Source: Phyllobacterium zundukense
Lineage (GTDB): Bacteria > Pseudomonadota > Alphaproteobacteria > Rhizobiales > Rhizobiaceae
NCBI RefSeq assembly: GCF_002764115.1
Contig: NZ_CP017940.1
Location: forward strand, 2,392,501 to 2,456,500
Direction of reading: 5' to 3'
DNA: 64,000 bases
The notes beneath the pieces were generated by a model. It searched no databases. It worked only from the letters and a program-made list of their open reading frames with translations, and was not told where the DNA came from. Shown in pieces: positions 27,770 to 36,153 of the stretch (its first letter is position 1; every line of letters starts with the position of its first letter). Made by a program: the position numbers and the translations under genes.

Positions 27770-28939
27770 TCAGGCCGCTATTTTGCGAATTGCACGTTTG
27801 TCTGTTGACCCTGCCAGCTGGCGGAGGTGGTCAACAAAGCTGCGACAGTCTTTTTCGGTACATTCCCAACCCTCACGCGGTTGCGCCGTTACGTTTGATT
27901 GGGCCTGGAGAAAGCTTTTCTCATCAAGCTGGCCGAACAGACTTACGAGAGCATCGACAGTTGGTTCGTGCAACGAAAAGCCGATATTGCGTTCCTGCAG
28001 AAAACGGGAAGTCTGCGTCCCGGCTAGTCCAATGGGAACCGCCCCATAGAGGCAGCCTTCGTAAAGCCTGTTCGGCAATAGCCAGTCAGAATTCTGACCG
28101 GCCTCGAAAAAATCGATAGTCCAGGAAAAATGCACTTCGCTGTAAATTGCGGCGAGTTCTTCGGGATTCTTATAGGGGCCATAAAAATGCAAATAAGGTT
28201 CTTCCGCAACAAATCTGTCGAAATTGTCAAACTCCGAATAAGCTGGACGTCCGCGGAGGATGACCTCGACCTGCCCTTTCGATCGTCGTGTGAAATCTGC
28301 CAGTAATTCCAGTGACCGGCGACAGCGTAAAGCGCCGAACCAGCCAATCTTCCAGGGAGTTGTCGTCGCTATCGGCTGGGACATTTGATCCGGTGAGGCA
28401 GTTGGCCGAAAGACCTTGTTCTCCAAGAGCATGACTGGCATATCGAGGACATTGAACGGCGTGAAATAATTGTCGACAAATGCTGGTGACGACGTGATCA
28501 GAAGTCTGGCTCTGCGCGCCAATAAACGCTCCGCAAAGCGCAAACATCTCCCGATGATATCCTGCCGAAGAAGCATGCGGTGGATATCGAGGCATTCGTA
28601 GACAATGGGTGCATTCCAATCACCAAGCGTGGATGCGCGGTTTGCCAGAGCAAGCATTTCAAGATTTCGCGCAATGATCACGTCGGGTTTGGCGACATTC
28701 CTCAACGTGGAAGAAAGTTTGCACAAAGCGCGTCCAACTGCCAATAACCGTTGCGCGAATTTGCCATCGCTTGTGTGACCAAGATTCACGGGCTCAATAT
28801 TATCGATCCTGGCCACTTTTACCTGACCCCGCGTGAAACCGGCCAGTGTCACAAGCGCGCCGCCGGCATGCAACATACTGATCCTGCGGCGGACCGCTGG
28901 ATCAGTCAGATCATGCACGAGGTATAAGATATGCAGCAC
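27770..28939 (-). CDS. exoL: ExoL-like glycosyltransferase (GT-B type)
   Basis: A 389-residue cytosolic glycosyltransferase: MLHILYLVHDLTDPAVRRR at the N-terminus, IVYECLDIHRMLL, KIGWFGALRCRRSLELL, and a C-terminal DWLLPNRLYEGCLYGAVPIG donor-site region. The pattern is that of ExoL, a succinoglycan glucosyltransferase. It precedes exoA by 41 bp on the same strand, and a decayed exoK lies immediately upstream, matching the Sinorhizobium order exoK-exoL-exoA-exoM-exoO. Confidence 0.92.
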   Translation of the reverse strand: MLHILYLVHDLTDPAVRRRISMLHAGGALVTLAGFTRGQVKVARIDNIEPVNLGHTSDGKFAQRLLAVGRALCKLSSTLRNVAKPDVIIARNLEMLALANRASTLGDWNAPIVYECLDIHRMLLRQDIIGRCLRFAERLLARRARLLITSSPAFVDNYFTPFNVLDMPVMLLENKVFRPTASPDQMSQPIATTTPWKIGWFGALRCRRSLELLADFTRRSKGQVEVILRGRPAYSEFDNFDRFVAEEPYLHFYGPYKNPEELAAIYSEVHFSWTIDFFEAGQNSDWLLPNRLYEGCLYGAVPIGLAGTQTSRFLQERNIGFSLHEPTVDALVSLFGQLDEKSFLQAQSNVTAQPREGWECTEKDCRSFVDHLRQLAGSTDKRAIRKIAA

Positions 28940-28988
28940 CCGGTTTTTCCTATTCTAAAGCCAATAATGGTCTTACGTCCCGGCGGGA

Positions 28989-29327
28989 CTACTGCAATGA
29001 GCGAGCGACGGATTCTGGAAACTGGCAGGCGGTTCCCTCTGCTGTGAAGATTACCCAGCTGATCCTGGCAAAGACTGGAGTTGAAGGGTTGGGGAAAGTA
29101 GCGAGCCACGAGGTAAGTGTGTCGCTAGCCCAAAGGCTGATATACCAGACACAATTCTGATGATCGCCGTTAGACCACCCATCAGATACGCGCCAACGGT
29201 CATTGTCCCGATTCGCGAATTCTTCGGCAAAGGAGCCGCGGGTTTCCTCGGCCCTGGCAAAGTCTGTCGCCAATATTGCGCAAGCGCTAGCCGGCAAAAT
29301 TTGATAACCCACCCGGTTGGCCGCCAT
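28989..29327 (-). pseudogene. exoK: Decayed exoK (GH16 glycanase lacking its catalytic core)
   Basis: A 112-residue open frame whose two ends match the two ends of the intact GH16 gene at 14030-14821. The N-part RWRVSDGWSNGDHQNCVW aligns with RWFTSDGWTNGDHQNCLW, and the C-part YISLWASDTLTSWLATF aligns with YLSIWSTSTLSDWLGKF. The final CQFPES is shared too. About 130 residues in between, including the E-I-D-F-E catalytic motif, are missing without breaking the frame, so the product cannot be a glycosidase. It occupies the place exoK takes in Sinorhizobium, next to exoL. It is best read as the ancestral exoK, now deleted internally. Confidence 0.85.
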
Positions 29328-29669
29328 TCGTATGATCTTCCTTTATTCTTTGGCTGGAATAGTTCATTCGACACGTCATCTGCGGGGTTTTGATATAGAT
29401 ACGAATCCAGTCAATGTATCCGATGCCGCAAACTTTGTGCTAGCTGATGGACTAATCACATTGATTTGGTTCAAGCTGAACAATTCGACTTATATCTTTG
29501 CAATCAAACCGATTTTTGCACCCTAAGCAGGGTGTTGGCGGTACTATGCGATCGAAATTCGCACAGGTGTGCGATCCTTCGATCTCACAACTGCGTAAGG
29601 TCGCAAAAGGTGGTCGTTCCGACCCAAGGGGGCGGTGGACAGAATGGTCTTCGCTGACCTGTATCGTTG
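29328..29669. other. Intergenic region where exoH/I/T/W/V would be expected
   Basis: About 342 bp between the exoK relic and the exoU-like gene. In Sinorhizobium this interval holds exoH, exoI, exoT, exoW and exoV. Here I see no gene, no transposase and no clear promoter, only unremarkable sequence with AT-rich stretches near 29480-29520. Confidence 0.4.
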
Positions 29670-30671
29670 TCAGATCGTCGGGTGATCAAACAGGTAACGT
29701 GGTTTGCCGTCGTTGCCCGACAGCGCTCGTTCGCTATGCCACAGGCGAGCGAGCCCCCCATATTTGTCAAGAAGGATTGCGTGTGCAATTGGCAGTATTG
29801 TTGCTGGATCGCGCACGGACATAACAACGGCCGCGGCAAGACCCTGGCGGGCTTTTACGTCAAGAAATCGGCGATGATCATATTTCGAGCGTACATGCCG
29901 TGCATGGGCCCCAACCGCTCTCGCCGCTTGACGTGACAGTATTCCACTCTTGAGAAGCAATTGCGCTGCTTCTGCAAGATTTTTAAGGTCCCCGGTGGAA
30001 TGCCTCCCGCTCAACGAGTCTGACCGGACAACGGCACCGTACCCGCAGTTGCTAATCACGAGAAATCTGGCGCCGAAAGCGAGTGCCCACGCATAAAGAT
30101 CATAATCTTCGCCAAGCCGCAGGTTTTCATTATAACGCAAGTTATGCCGCGTTAGAAATTCGCGGCGAATGAGAGGTTTTAAGAAGCCAAGCTCCCCGCG
30201 CTGTCGATGACGACTCGAAATATTCCGTTCTGCAAATGTCGCCAGATCCAGAGCCCAGGGGGCCCCGCCAAAACGCGGAACGCAGCGACGGTCAAAATCT
30301 GGGAGTGATTGCTCGCGGATGAAAACGATATTGTCGGCGATAATATCCCAGTTCGTAACGGACAAGAGCTGTGCAAAACGGCCTTCTATAAAAAAATCAT
30401 CGGCATCAAGTACGCTTATGATCGGAGCTGACGAGCATTCGATAGCGTAATTGCGGGCGGCTGCGGGCCCCTTGTTTATGTCGAAGCGGATAACCTTAAG
30501 GCGTCCACTTCCATCGTCCGACGCCCGGGCGGTGTCGGCGGTTGCATCTGTGGAAGCATCATCGACTACAATAACTTCTGATACATGGGGATCGTTCAAT
30601 GCAGAAGATATAGCAGCAGCAATGGTAGAAGATGCGTTGCGGGCGGCAATGATGGTGCACACGCTGCTCAC
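29670..30671 (-). CDS. exoU: ExoU-like family 2 glycosyltransferase
   Basis: A 333-residue GT2 enzyme: CTIIAARNASSTIAAAI, VVDDASTDATADT, the metal-binding VLDADDFF, and GEDYDLYAWALAFG. Overall it resembles the ExoU/ExoO group of rhizobial glucosyltransferases. ExoU is preferred because exoX follows upstream on the same strand, as in Sinorhizobium (exoU-exoX). The start is GTG at 30671. The C-terminus is long and basic. It is paralogous to the exoO gene at 24765, so swapping of acceptor roles cannot be excluded. Confidence 0.82.
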   Translation of the reverse strand: MSSVCTIIAARNASSTIAAAISSALNDPHVSEVIVVDDASTDATADTARASDDGSGRLKVIRFDINKGPAAARNYAIECSSAPIISVLDADDFFIEGRFAQLLSVTNWDIIADNIVFIREQSLPDFDRRCVPRFGGAPWALDLATFAERNISSRHRQRGELGFLKPLIRREFLTRHNLRYNENLRLGEDYDLYAWALAFGARFLVISNCGYGAVVRSDSLSGRHSTGDLKNLAEAAQLLLKSGILSRQAARAVGAHARHVRSKYDHRRFLDVKARQGLAAAVVMSVRDPATILPIAHAILLDKYGGLARLWHSERALSGNDGKPRYLFDHPTI

Positions 30672-30736
30672 GAATTCACCGCTAATCCTGCAATGTATGC
30701 TGCTACCACGCCCGATCTTCGCATGATTGTGTTGCC

Positions 30737-31003
30737 CTAACGAGTTTGCCGCAGCCGGGAGGCCAAAATGGAGCGGCGTTCCTTCGAAAAGCCCGCATCA
30801 TCGGGATGCCCCTCGTCGGATAACAGCGACTTGCGACGCCTTACGAGCCACAAAATCACCGCAAAATAACCAAGCTGGATCAGAAACGCACAAATTAAGG
30901 TCTGGCCAAGGGTGAGCCAGAAATTGTTAGTGATCAGATAGGTCGTAACCCCAAAGACAAGCAACGCAGCAAGAAGCCCGATCAGAAATCGCGGAAATCT
31001 CAT
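30737..31003 (-). CDS. exoX: ExoX-like exopolysaccharide production repressor
   Basis: An 88-residue small inner-membrane protein with two helices (about residues 5-25 and 32-52), followed by a basic, charged cytosolic tail (VRRRKSLLSDEG). ExoX/PsiA proteins lower EPS output by acting post-translationally on the ExoY sugar transferase, and the exoX:exoY dose ratio sets EPS level. The ATG at 31003 has GGAGG 8 bp upstream. It is divergent from exoY across a 648-bp region, as in Sinorhizobium. The small size and two-helix layout are typical. Confidence 0.85.
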   Translation of the reverse strand: MRFPRFLIGLLAALLVFGVTTYLITNNFWLTLGQTLICAFLIQLGYFAVILWLVRRRKSLLSDEGHPDDAGFSKERRSILASRLRQTR

Positions 31004-31651
31004 GCGTAAATTCCTCCGCTTTGCGACCGACACATTTGACGCTGTGCTCGCTGCTAACTGAGCTGAAACGTTAAACTCGAGAACACATGCAAACATCGAA
31101 TGCATAAACATCGTGTTAACAACACGCTGTGATATTATTGATGCGATGTTGGTTATACAAGCGGAAACACGAAACTGATCTGGCGGGGAGTCGGCCGCCG
31201 ATTCGCACCCACATTTTCACCCTAGGATCACCAATCTAATCCCTCTGCCGCGGGATTAGATCGAATTGCTTAGCGGTTGCACAATGCCAGACAGATTGCC
31301 ATTCATCAATTAAAAACATCATCACCATAATATTTACAACGTGTCGATCGCGCTACAACCAACTAACTTTTGTAAAACAATATGTCTATCAAGTGACCAT
31401 CGTCTTGCCTCCATAGATATATACCATATAAATAGAAATTAGTAGCATGTTGCTTTTCAACAACTAAAGAAACTCCCGCTATATCGGATTGATTAGTATG
31501 TGAATTCATTATTTTACACTAAAAGCTCCCCATCAAGCACGATTTGTCCGTTGAACAAACAACATGCGGGTCCAGACATTATGTTGCGTCGCACGCCTTT
31601 TCTGATTAACGTTTTGTGAGCATTTGGCATGACTGATTTGGAGCGCAAAAG
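31004..31651. promoter_or_regulatory. Long exoX-exoY divergent control region
   Basis: About 648 bp with no supportable gene, clearly AT-rich from about 31300 to 31560. It lies between divergent exoX and exoY. In Sinorhizobium the corresponding spacer carries several promoters and targets of EPS regulators, so I infer the same here. I could not identify a specific operator with confidence. Confidence 0.5.
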
Positions 31652-32332
31652 ATGAAGCCTTCGGTGAAGTTAGCCGCCTTTCCTTTCTTCCGAGAGACAA
31701 AGAGACTGGATAATGCTGCAGTCGGAGGACCGCTGAAGCGGTCGTTCGATATTGTGGTGGCGACCTTGGGGTTATTTATCCTTAGTCCGTTGTTCATCAT
31801 GTTAGGATTTCTAATAAAAATGTCGGACGGTGGCCCTGTTTTCTATGGCCACCGGAGAATAGGTTGTGGCGGGCAGCCGTTTTACTGTCTTAAGTTTCGA
31901 ACAATGAAAACAGACGGGGATGCCATATTGGAGTCGTTCCTTCGCGAAAATCCCCAGGCGCGACAGGAGTGGCAAACTGCGCGCAAGTTGCAGTCGGATC
32001 CACGAGTTACTGATGTGGGTGCCGTCATCAGGAAGTTAAGCCTGGACGAACTACCGCAGCTTCTTAATATTCTTCGCGGAGAGATGAGCATTGTCGGACC
32101 GCGCCCTGTCGTGCTGGAAGAGCTTGAGCTGTACGGCCCGGCTGCGGCCTACTACCTGCGATCACGACCTGGCCTGACCGGCGTCTGGCAAATAAGTGGA
32201 CGCAACAACGTGTCCTACGACAAACGTGTTGCATTCGATCAGCGCTATGTTGAAAACTGGTCATTTCGCGGGGACGTAGCAATCATTCTCAAAACGATCC
32301 CGGCGGTTTGCGCAGCGCGGGGCTCGTATTAG
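31652..32332 (+). CDS. exoY: ExoY-like undecaprenyl-phosphate sugar-1-P transferase
   Basis: A 226-residue priming enzyme of the bacterial sugar transferase family, which moves a sugar-1-phosphate (galactose-1-P for ExoY) from UDP-sugar to undecaprenyl phosphate. It has a basic amphipathic start, the re-entrant/membrane helix FDIVVATLGLFILSPLF, the KFRTM motif, LSLDELPQLLNILRGEMSIVGPRP split across the active site, and RPGLTGVWQISGRN. The length equals that I recall for Sinorhizobium ExoY. It is the committed step of the polysaccharide locus and the likely target of the neighbouring ExoX. Confidence 0.95.
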   Translation: MKPSVKLAAFPFFRETKRLDNAAVGGPLKRSFDIVVATLGLFILSPLFIMLGFLIKMSDGGPVFYGHRRIGCGGQPFYCLKFRTMKTDGDAILESFLRENPQARQEWQTARKLQSDPRVTDVGAVIRKLSLDELPQLLNILRGEMSIVGPRPVVLEELELYGPAAAYYLRSRPGLTGVWQISGRNNVSYDKRVAFDQRYVENWSFRGDVAIILKTIPAVCAARGSY

Positions 32333-32506
32333 TTATCGGCATGGGGTCGGACAAATTTCGCTGTTTAAATGCAACGATGTAGCCCAATGTTATCGGTCGA
32401 TCTCACAGACTTTGTGTAATATTGATGCTGCATTCTCCAGGCCATTGGCGCACATTGAGCGTGCACAAGGGTACTTGTGATTTGAAGACTACCCGGAGGA
32501 ACTTTG

Positions 32507-33802
32507 TTGAGTACCTACTACGCATTCCGTGAAATTGCTTTGTCGCTTTTGGAGCGGCGCCACCTGCTGCGCCCGTTTGCGCGTTTTGCCATTGGCATCG
32601 CCACGCTTCAGCTGTTGCTTACTTCACCTTACGCGAGTGCGGCAGACTACAAACTGGGTCCGATGGACAAGGTAAGCATCAAGGTTGTGCAGTGGCAAAC
32701 GGCCGAGGGTGCATTCAGAGAGTGGCCGGCAATTACCAATACCTATATGATCAGCTCGTCGGGAAGTCTCTCGCTTCCATTCGCTGGCGAATTGCAGGCG
32801 GCCGGAAAGACAACTCAGGAAGTTGCCACCGAAATTGCGCACAGTGTCCAACAAAAACTTGGCTTGATCGATTTGCCCGAAGCCTCGGTAGAAGTTCTGG
32901 AATTCCGTCCGATTTTTGTATCCGGCGTCGTGCAGCTTCCCGGAAAATATCCGTTCGATCCCGAAATGACCGTTCTTAAAGCTGTAAGTCTGGCCGGTGG
33001 CATGCGCAGGTCCACCGACGAGGGACAACGCTTCGAACGGGATTTCTTTAACGCAGAAGGCAGCTACGTGGTGCTGGTCGCAGAACGGAACAGGCTGTTG
33101 GCGACACTCGCTCGCATACAGGCAGAGCTCGAGAATGCCAAAACGATAAAGACTCCGTCGGAACTTGCCGGCGATCCGCAAGCTGATGCATTGATGTCGG
33201 CTGAAGAAGAAATCATGTCGTCCAAGACAAACTCCGTCAAACTTCAGCTAAGCGCGCTAGACGAACTCAAGACTCTTTACGAGGCTGAAATAGTCTCGCT
33301 GGAGAAGAAAATGGTAGTGCAGAACCGCCAGATGGAACTGGTCAAGACCGACCTGGCCAGCATTGGCAGTCTTGCTGACAGAGGCTTGGTGGTAAATTCC
33401 CGGCTAATGGACCTCAAAACAACTGTGGCGGACATGGAGGGCAAACTCCTGGATCTCGATACGGCCGCGCTGCGGGCCAAACAGGAAGTGAATAAGGCAG
33501 CGCGGGACGCCACTGACCTCGAGAATGACAGAAAGGCAGAGCTTGCCCTTGAAAAGCGGACAACTCAGGCGGCGCTGGACGAGAACAATCTTAAACTGGC
33601 CATGTACAAGAAGCTTATGGCCGAAGCGCTCGTAAGTGCCCCTGAGGCTGCAGGGCTGGCCGCCAGTGTCGCTGCTCCAGTGTTGCGCTACAGCATCGTA
33701 CGCACGATAAAAGGAACAACGCAGGAAATCACTGCACAGGAAAATACCGTGCTCGTCCCAGGCGATGTGGTAAAAGTTGCCGTGGCGAGAAATCCTTCGT
33801 GA
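32507..33802 (+). CDS. exoF: ExoF-like polysaccharide export protein
   Basis: A protein of about 431 residues with an N-terminal signal region (hydrophobic ATLQLLLTSPYASAA). It then has the Poly_export domain starting DYKLGPMDKVSIKVVQW, a SLBB-type segment (VFVSGVVQLPGKYPFD; VSLAGGM) and a long helical coiled coil (about 180-370). ExoF works with ExoP in periplasmic/outer-membrane export. GGAGG at 32495-32499 fits a TTG start at 32507 (or TTG 32504). It lies 174 bp after exoY and just before exoQ, matching the Sinorhizobium order exoY-exoF-exoQ. Confidence 0.92.
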   Translation: MSTYYAFREIALSLLERRHLLRPFARFAIGIATLQLLLTSPYASAADYKLGPMDKVSIKVVQWQTAEGAFREWPAITNTYMISSSGSLSLPFAGELQAAGKTTQEVATEIAHSVQQKLGLIDLPEASVEVLEFRPIFVSGVVQLPGKYPFDPEMTVLKAVSLAGGMRRSTDEGQRFERDFFNAEGSYVVLVAERNRLLATLARIQAELENAKTIKTPSELAGDPQADALMSAEEEIMSSKTNSVKLQLSALDELKTLYEAEIVSLEKKMVVQNRQMELVKTDLASIGSLADRGLVVNSRLMDLKTTVADMEGKLLDLDTAALRAKQEVNKAARDATDLENDRKAELALEKRTTQAALDENNLKLAMYKKLMAEALVSAPEAAGLAASVAAPVLRYSIVRTIKGTTQEITAQENTVLVPGDVVKVAVARNPS

Positions 33803-33851
33803 GAGCCTACGCTGTAGTCCGTCAACGCATGGTGGAGCCGACCTTATCTCC

Positions 33852-35105
33852 ATGAAGATACAAAGATCTTCCTTCGTGGAACCTGGCAGGAACTTTGGGT
33901 TCGCCACAATTGCCGTTGCAATGTCGGTATTTGTGTTCGCCTATTCCATAATCTACGGGTTCGTGTCGATCCTGATATTCTATGTTCTCTGGCTTCCTCT
34001 CATATTGCTGGGCTACCGCAAGGTCCTTGGGAACTATGCCCGGTTCTATTGGATCTTTGCGTTTGCACTTCTGGCCTGCATGTCGTTTGCATGGTCTGCA
34101 GCGCCTTCAGTGACCTTGCGGGCTAGCATTCAGTACGCCACAACGATCATATGTGCCTTGATAGCGTCGCGCATTGTCGACACCCGAACCTTCGCCACTG
34201 GCCTAAGCATCGGTGTGGCCGTCGTATTGCTCTATTCACTGGCCTTCGGTCAGTTTCAATATGATGAACTCGACGGTTCGTACAGCTTCACGGGAGCCTT
34301 TTCCTCCAAAAACCAGCTCGGATTTTTTGCTTCCCTCGGAATTTATTCTGCGTTCAGCAGCTTTTTCATTTTGCGAACAAGCAAGCTCTGGCGCGTTACG
34401 TCATTACTGTTTGGGTCTCTTGCCGTCTACTGCCTGATTGTTTCCAATTCAGCCACCTCGATTGTCGCGACGATCGCAACGATTGTGATTAGCCTTAGCC
34501 TCGGTGCTGCCTTGATGTTCTCTCCAAGGAACCGCAGGATTTTCTTTACTATCGGTTTGGTCCTGTTCGCAGCAGCTGCGGCAATAGCGGTAAAGGCTGG
34601 CGCCGTGGAATTCCTTCTGGGAGCGTTCGGGAAGGATATAACGCTGACCGGCCGGACATATTTATGGCAGGAAGGTCTCAAAGCCTACCAAGGGTCGCCG
34701 ATATTCGGCATAGGTTACCAGGCCTATTGGGTTCAGGGGTTTTCGGAAGCCGAACGATTGTGGGACGAGTTCTATATCGACGGACGCAGCGGATTTCATT
34801 TCCACAACACATATATCGAAGTCCTTGTTGAGCTCGGATATTCGGGCCTGATACTAATATGCCTGTTTATTGCAGCCGTAGTATTCGGAAACTTGCGCCT
34901 GTTGCTGATTGAAAAATATACCCCGCAGGCGCATCTGATGTTCGGCGTCGCCCTCCTCCTGCTTATCCGCTCCTTTTTTGAGATTGATTTTATCCAGCCT
35001 TACACGATCGGCTCGTTTCTGCTGTATTATTCAGCCGGCCAGTTAGCAATCCCCCAACGTGTGTCAACGAAGTTGCATCAGGCCAGTATTGGTCGACAAC
35101 CGTAA
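33852..35105 (+). CDS. exoQ: ExoQ-like O-antigen ligase/polymerase family protein
   Basis: A polytopic inner-membrane protein of about 417 residues with ten or more hydrophobic segments and a large periplasmic loop containing GRTYLWQEGLKAYQGSPIFGIGYQAYW. It also contains FHFHNTYIEVLVELGYSGLIL, the Wzy_C/O-antigen polymerase signature. ExoQ polymerises repeat units into high-molecular-weight EPS. The ATG at 33852 gives a normal length; the frame is open upstream to inside exoF, but there is no better start. It is probably in one transcript with exoF. Confidence 0.92.
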   Translation: MKIQRSSFVEPGRNFGFATIAVAMSVFVFAYSIIYGFVSILIFYVLWLPLILLGYRKVLGNYARFYWIFAFALLACMSFAWSAAPSVTLRASIQYATTIICALIASRIVDTRTFATGLSIGVAVVLLYSLAFGQFQYDELDGSYSFTGAFSSKNQLGFFASLGIYSAFSSFFILRTSKLWRVTSLLFGSLAVYCLIVSNSATSIVATIATIVISLSLGAALMFSPRNRRIFFTIGLVLFAAAAAIAVKAGAVEFLLGAFGKDITLTGRTYLWQEGLKAYQGSPIFGIGYQAYWVQGFSEAERLWDEFYIDGRSGFHFHNTYIEVLVELGYSGLILICLFIAAVVFGNLRLLLIEKYTPQAHLMFGVALLLLIRSFFEIDFIQPYTIGSFLLYYSAGQLAIPQRVSTKLHQASIGRQP

Positions 35106-35238
35106 ATCTCATCATGCATCGCACAACGACCAGACCAAATCCGAGATGAGATTATCTTTAGCCGGAGCGCTTGACACCATGAACGGTAGCGGTTCGAAAA
35201 CTGGTCGAATGACCCCGTCAGTGTGGAAAGTGAACCTT

Positions 35239-36111
35239 ATGCCGAACCGTGACAATGAGAAGTTCAGAATCTATGTGCTCTCCCTCAAAAGCTCGACCGA
35301 ACGGCGCGAAAGACTGGCAAATATGTTTTCGGAAATGGGGATCACCAATTGGGAATTTTTCACCCCGCTTCCGGCAGAGCGCGTTCAGGTGCCCTACAGC
35401 GCGCAGGCTGCTTTCCAGACCCGACAATCAGTACTTTCAACCGGCGAAATAAGCTGCGCGGCAAGTCACATCGGTATGCTTCAGGATTTCCTTGGCAGTG
35501 AAGACAAATATGCGCTGATTATGGAAGATGATGTTCATTTTGATCCATTTTTCAATGTTGGCGGATTGCCGGATGTCCTAGCAAAACTGGAACTACATTA
35601 TCTGAAACTTTATGCCCGCTACTTCGTCCCCTCACGCTACGTCGCGAGCGTGGGGAGGTGGACGTTTTACAGAGGATCATGGCCTCTTCTTGGAACGCAG
35701 GCCTATGTTGTATCAAGAAACGGCGCCAATCAATTCCTAAAGCATTTGCTGTCGCAGGCCGCACTTGAGCGGCCCATCGATGATCTGATGGACCGATTTT
35801 GGGATACCGAACTGCCGATCACTTTTATCTACCCTTTTCCCATCATGGAACTCGGCTACAATACTACAATCCATGGCGCCGCTAACCGAGATGCGATCGC
35901 AGCTGAAAATCGAAAATTTCAGGAACTCACCGGCGCAGCCAACACCGCACGCAGCTTGATGGCAAAGATTGTGGAAAAGTATGAAAGAAGAAAGTGGGAC
36001 AGGAGATTCTGCGCGTTCGATGACGCGCTATCGGCGAGAATTAACGGCCATGAAAAGCAGATTTCCGATTTTCTCATTCGCGCAGATACGGCGGCGCCCC
36101 CTGCGGTCTGA
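35239..36111 (+). CDS. GT25-family glycosyltransferase
   Basis: A GT25 (LPS/LOS glycosyltransferase) enzyme of about 290 residues. The domain opens FRIYVLSLKSSTERRERL and contains GEISCAASHIGML and the metal-binding EDDVHFD. It ends with a basic tail. The start is uncertain: in-frame ATGs at 35146, 35179 and 35239 are possible. I favour 35239 for GGAAAG 8 bp upstream and because the conserved domain starts a few residues later. Not part of the standard succinoglycan set, so it points to a different side-chain sugar. The gene ends 42 bp before the convergent flippase gene. Confidence 0.85.
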   Translation: MPNRDNEKFRIYVLSLKSSTERRERLANMFSEMGITNWEFFTPLPAERVQVPYSAQAAFQTRQSVLSTGEISCAASHIGMLQDFLGSEDKYALIMEDDVHFDPFFNVGGLPDVLAKLELHYLKLYARYFVPSRYVASVGRWTFYRGSWPLLGTQAYVVSRNGANQFLKHLLSQAALERPIDDLMDRFWDTELPITFIYPFPIMELGYNTTIHGAANRDAIAAENRKFQELTGAANTARSLMAKIVEKYERRKWDRRFCAFDDALSARINGHEKQISDFLIRADTAAPPAV

Positions 36112-36153
36112 TACGACGGCCAGACCACTGTCATGGCAGAGTTTCTGGAATCC

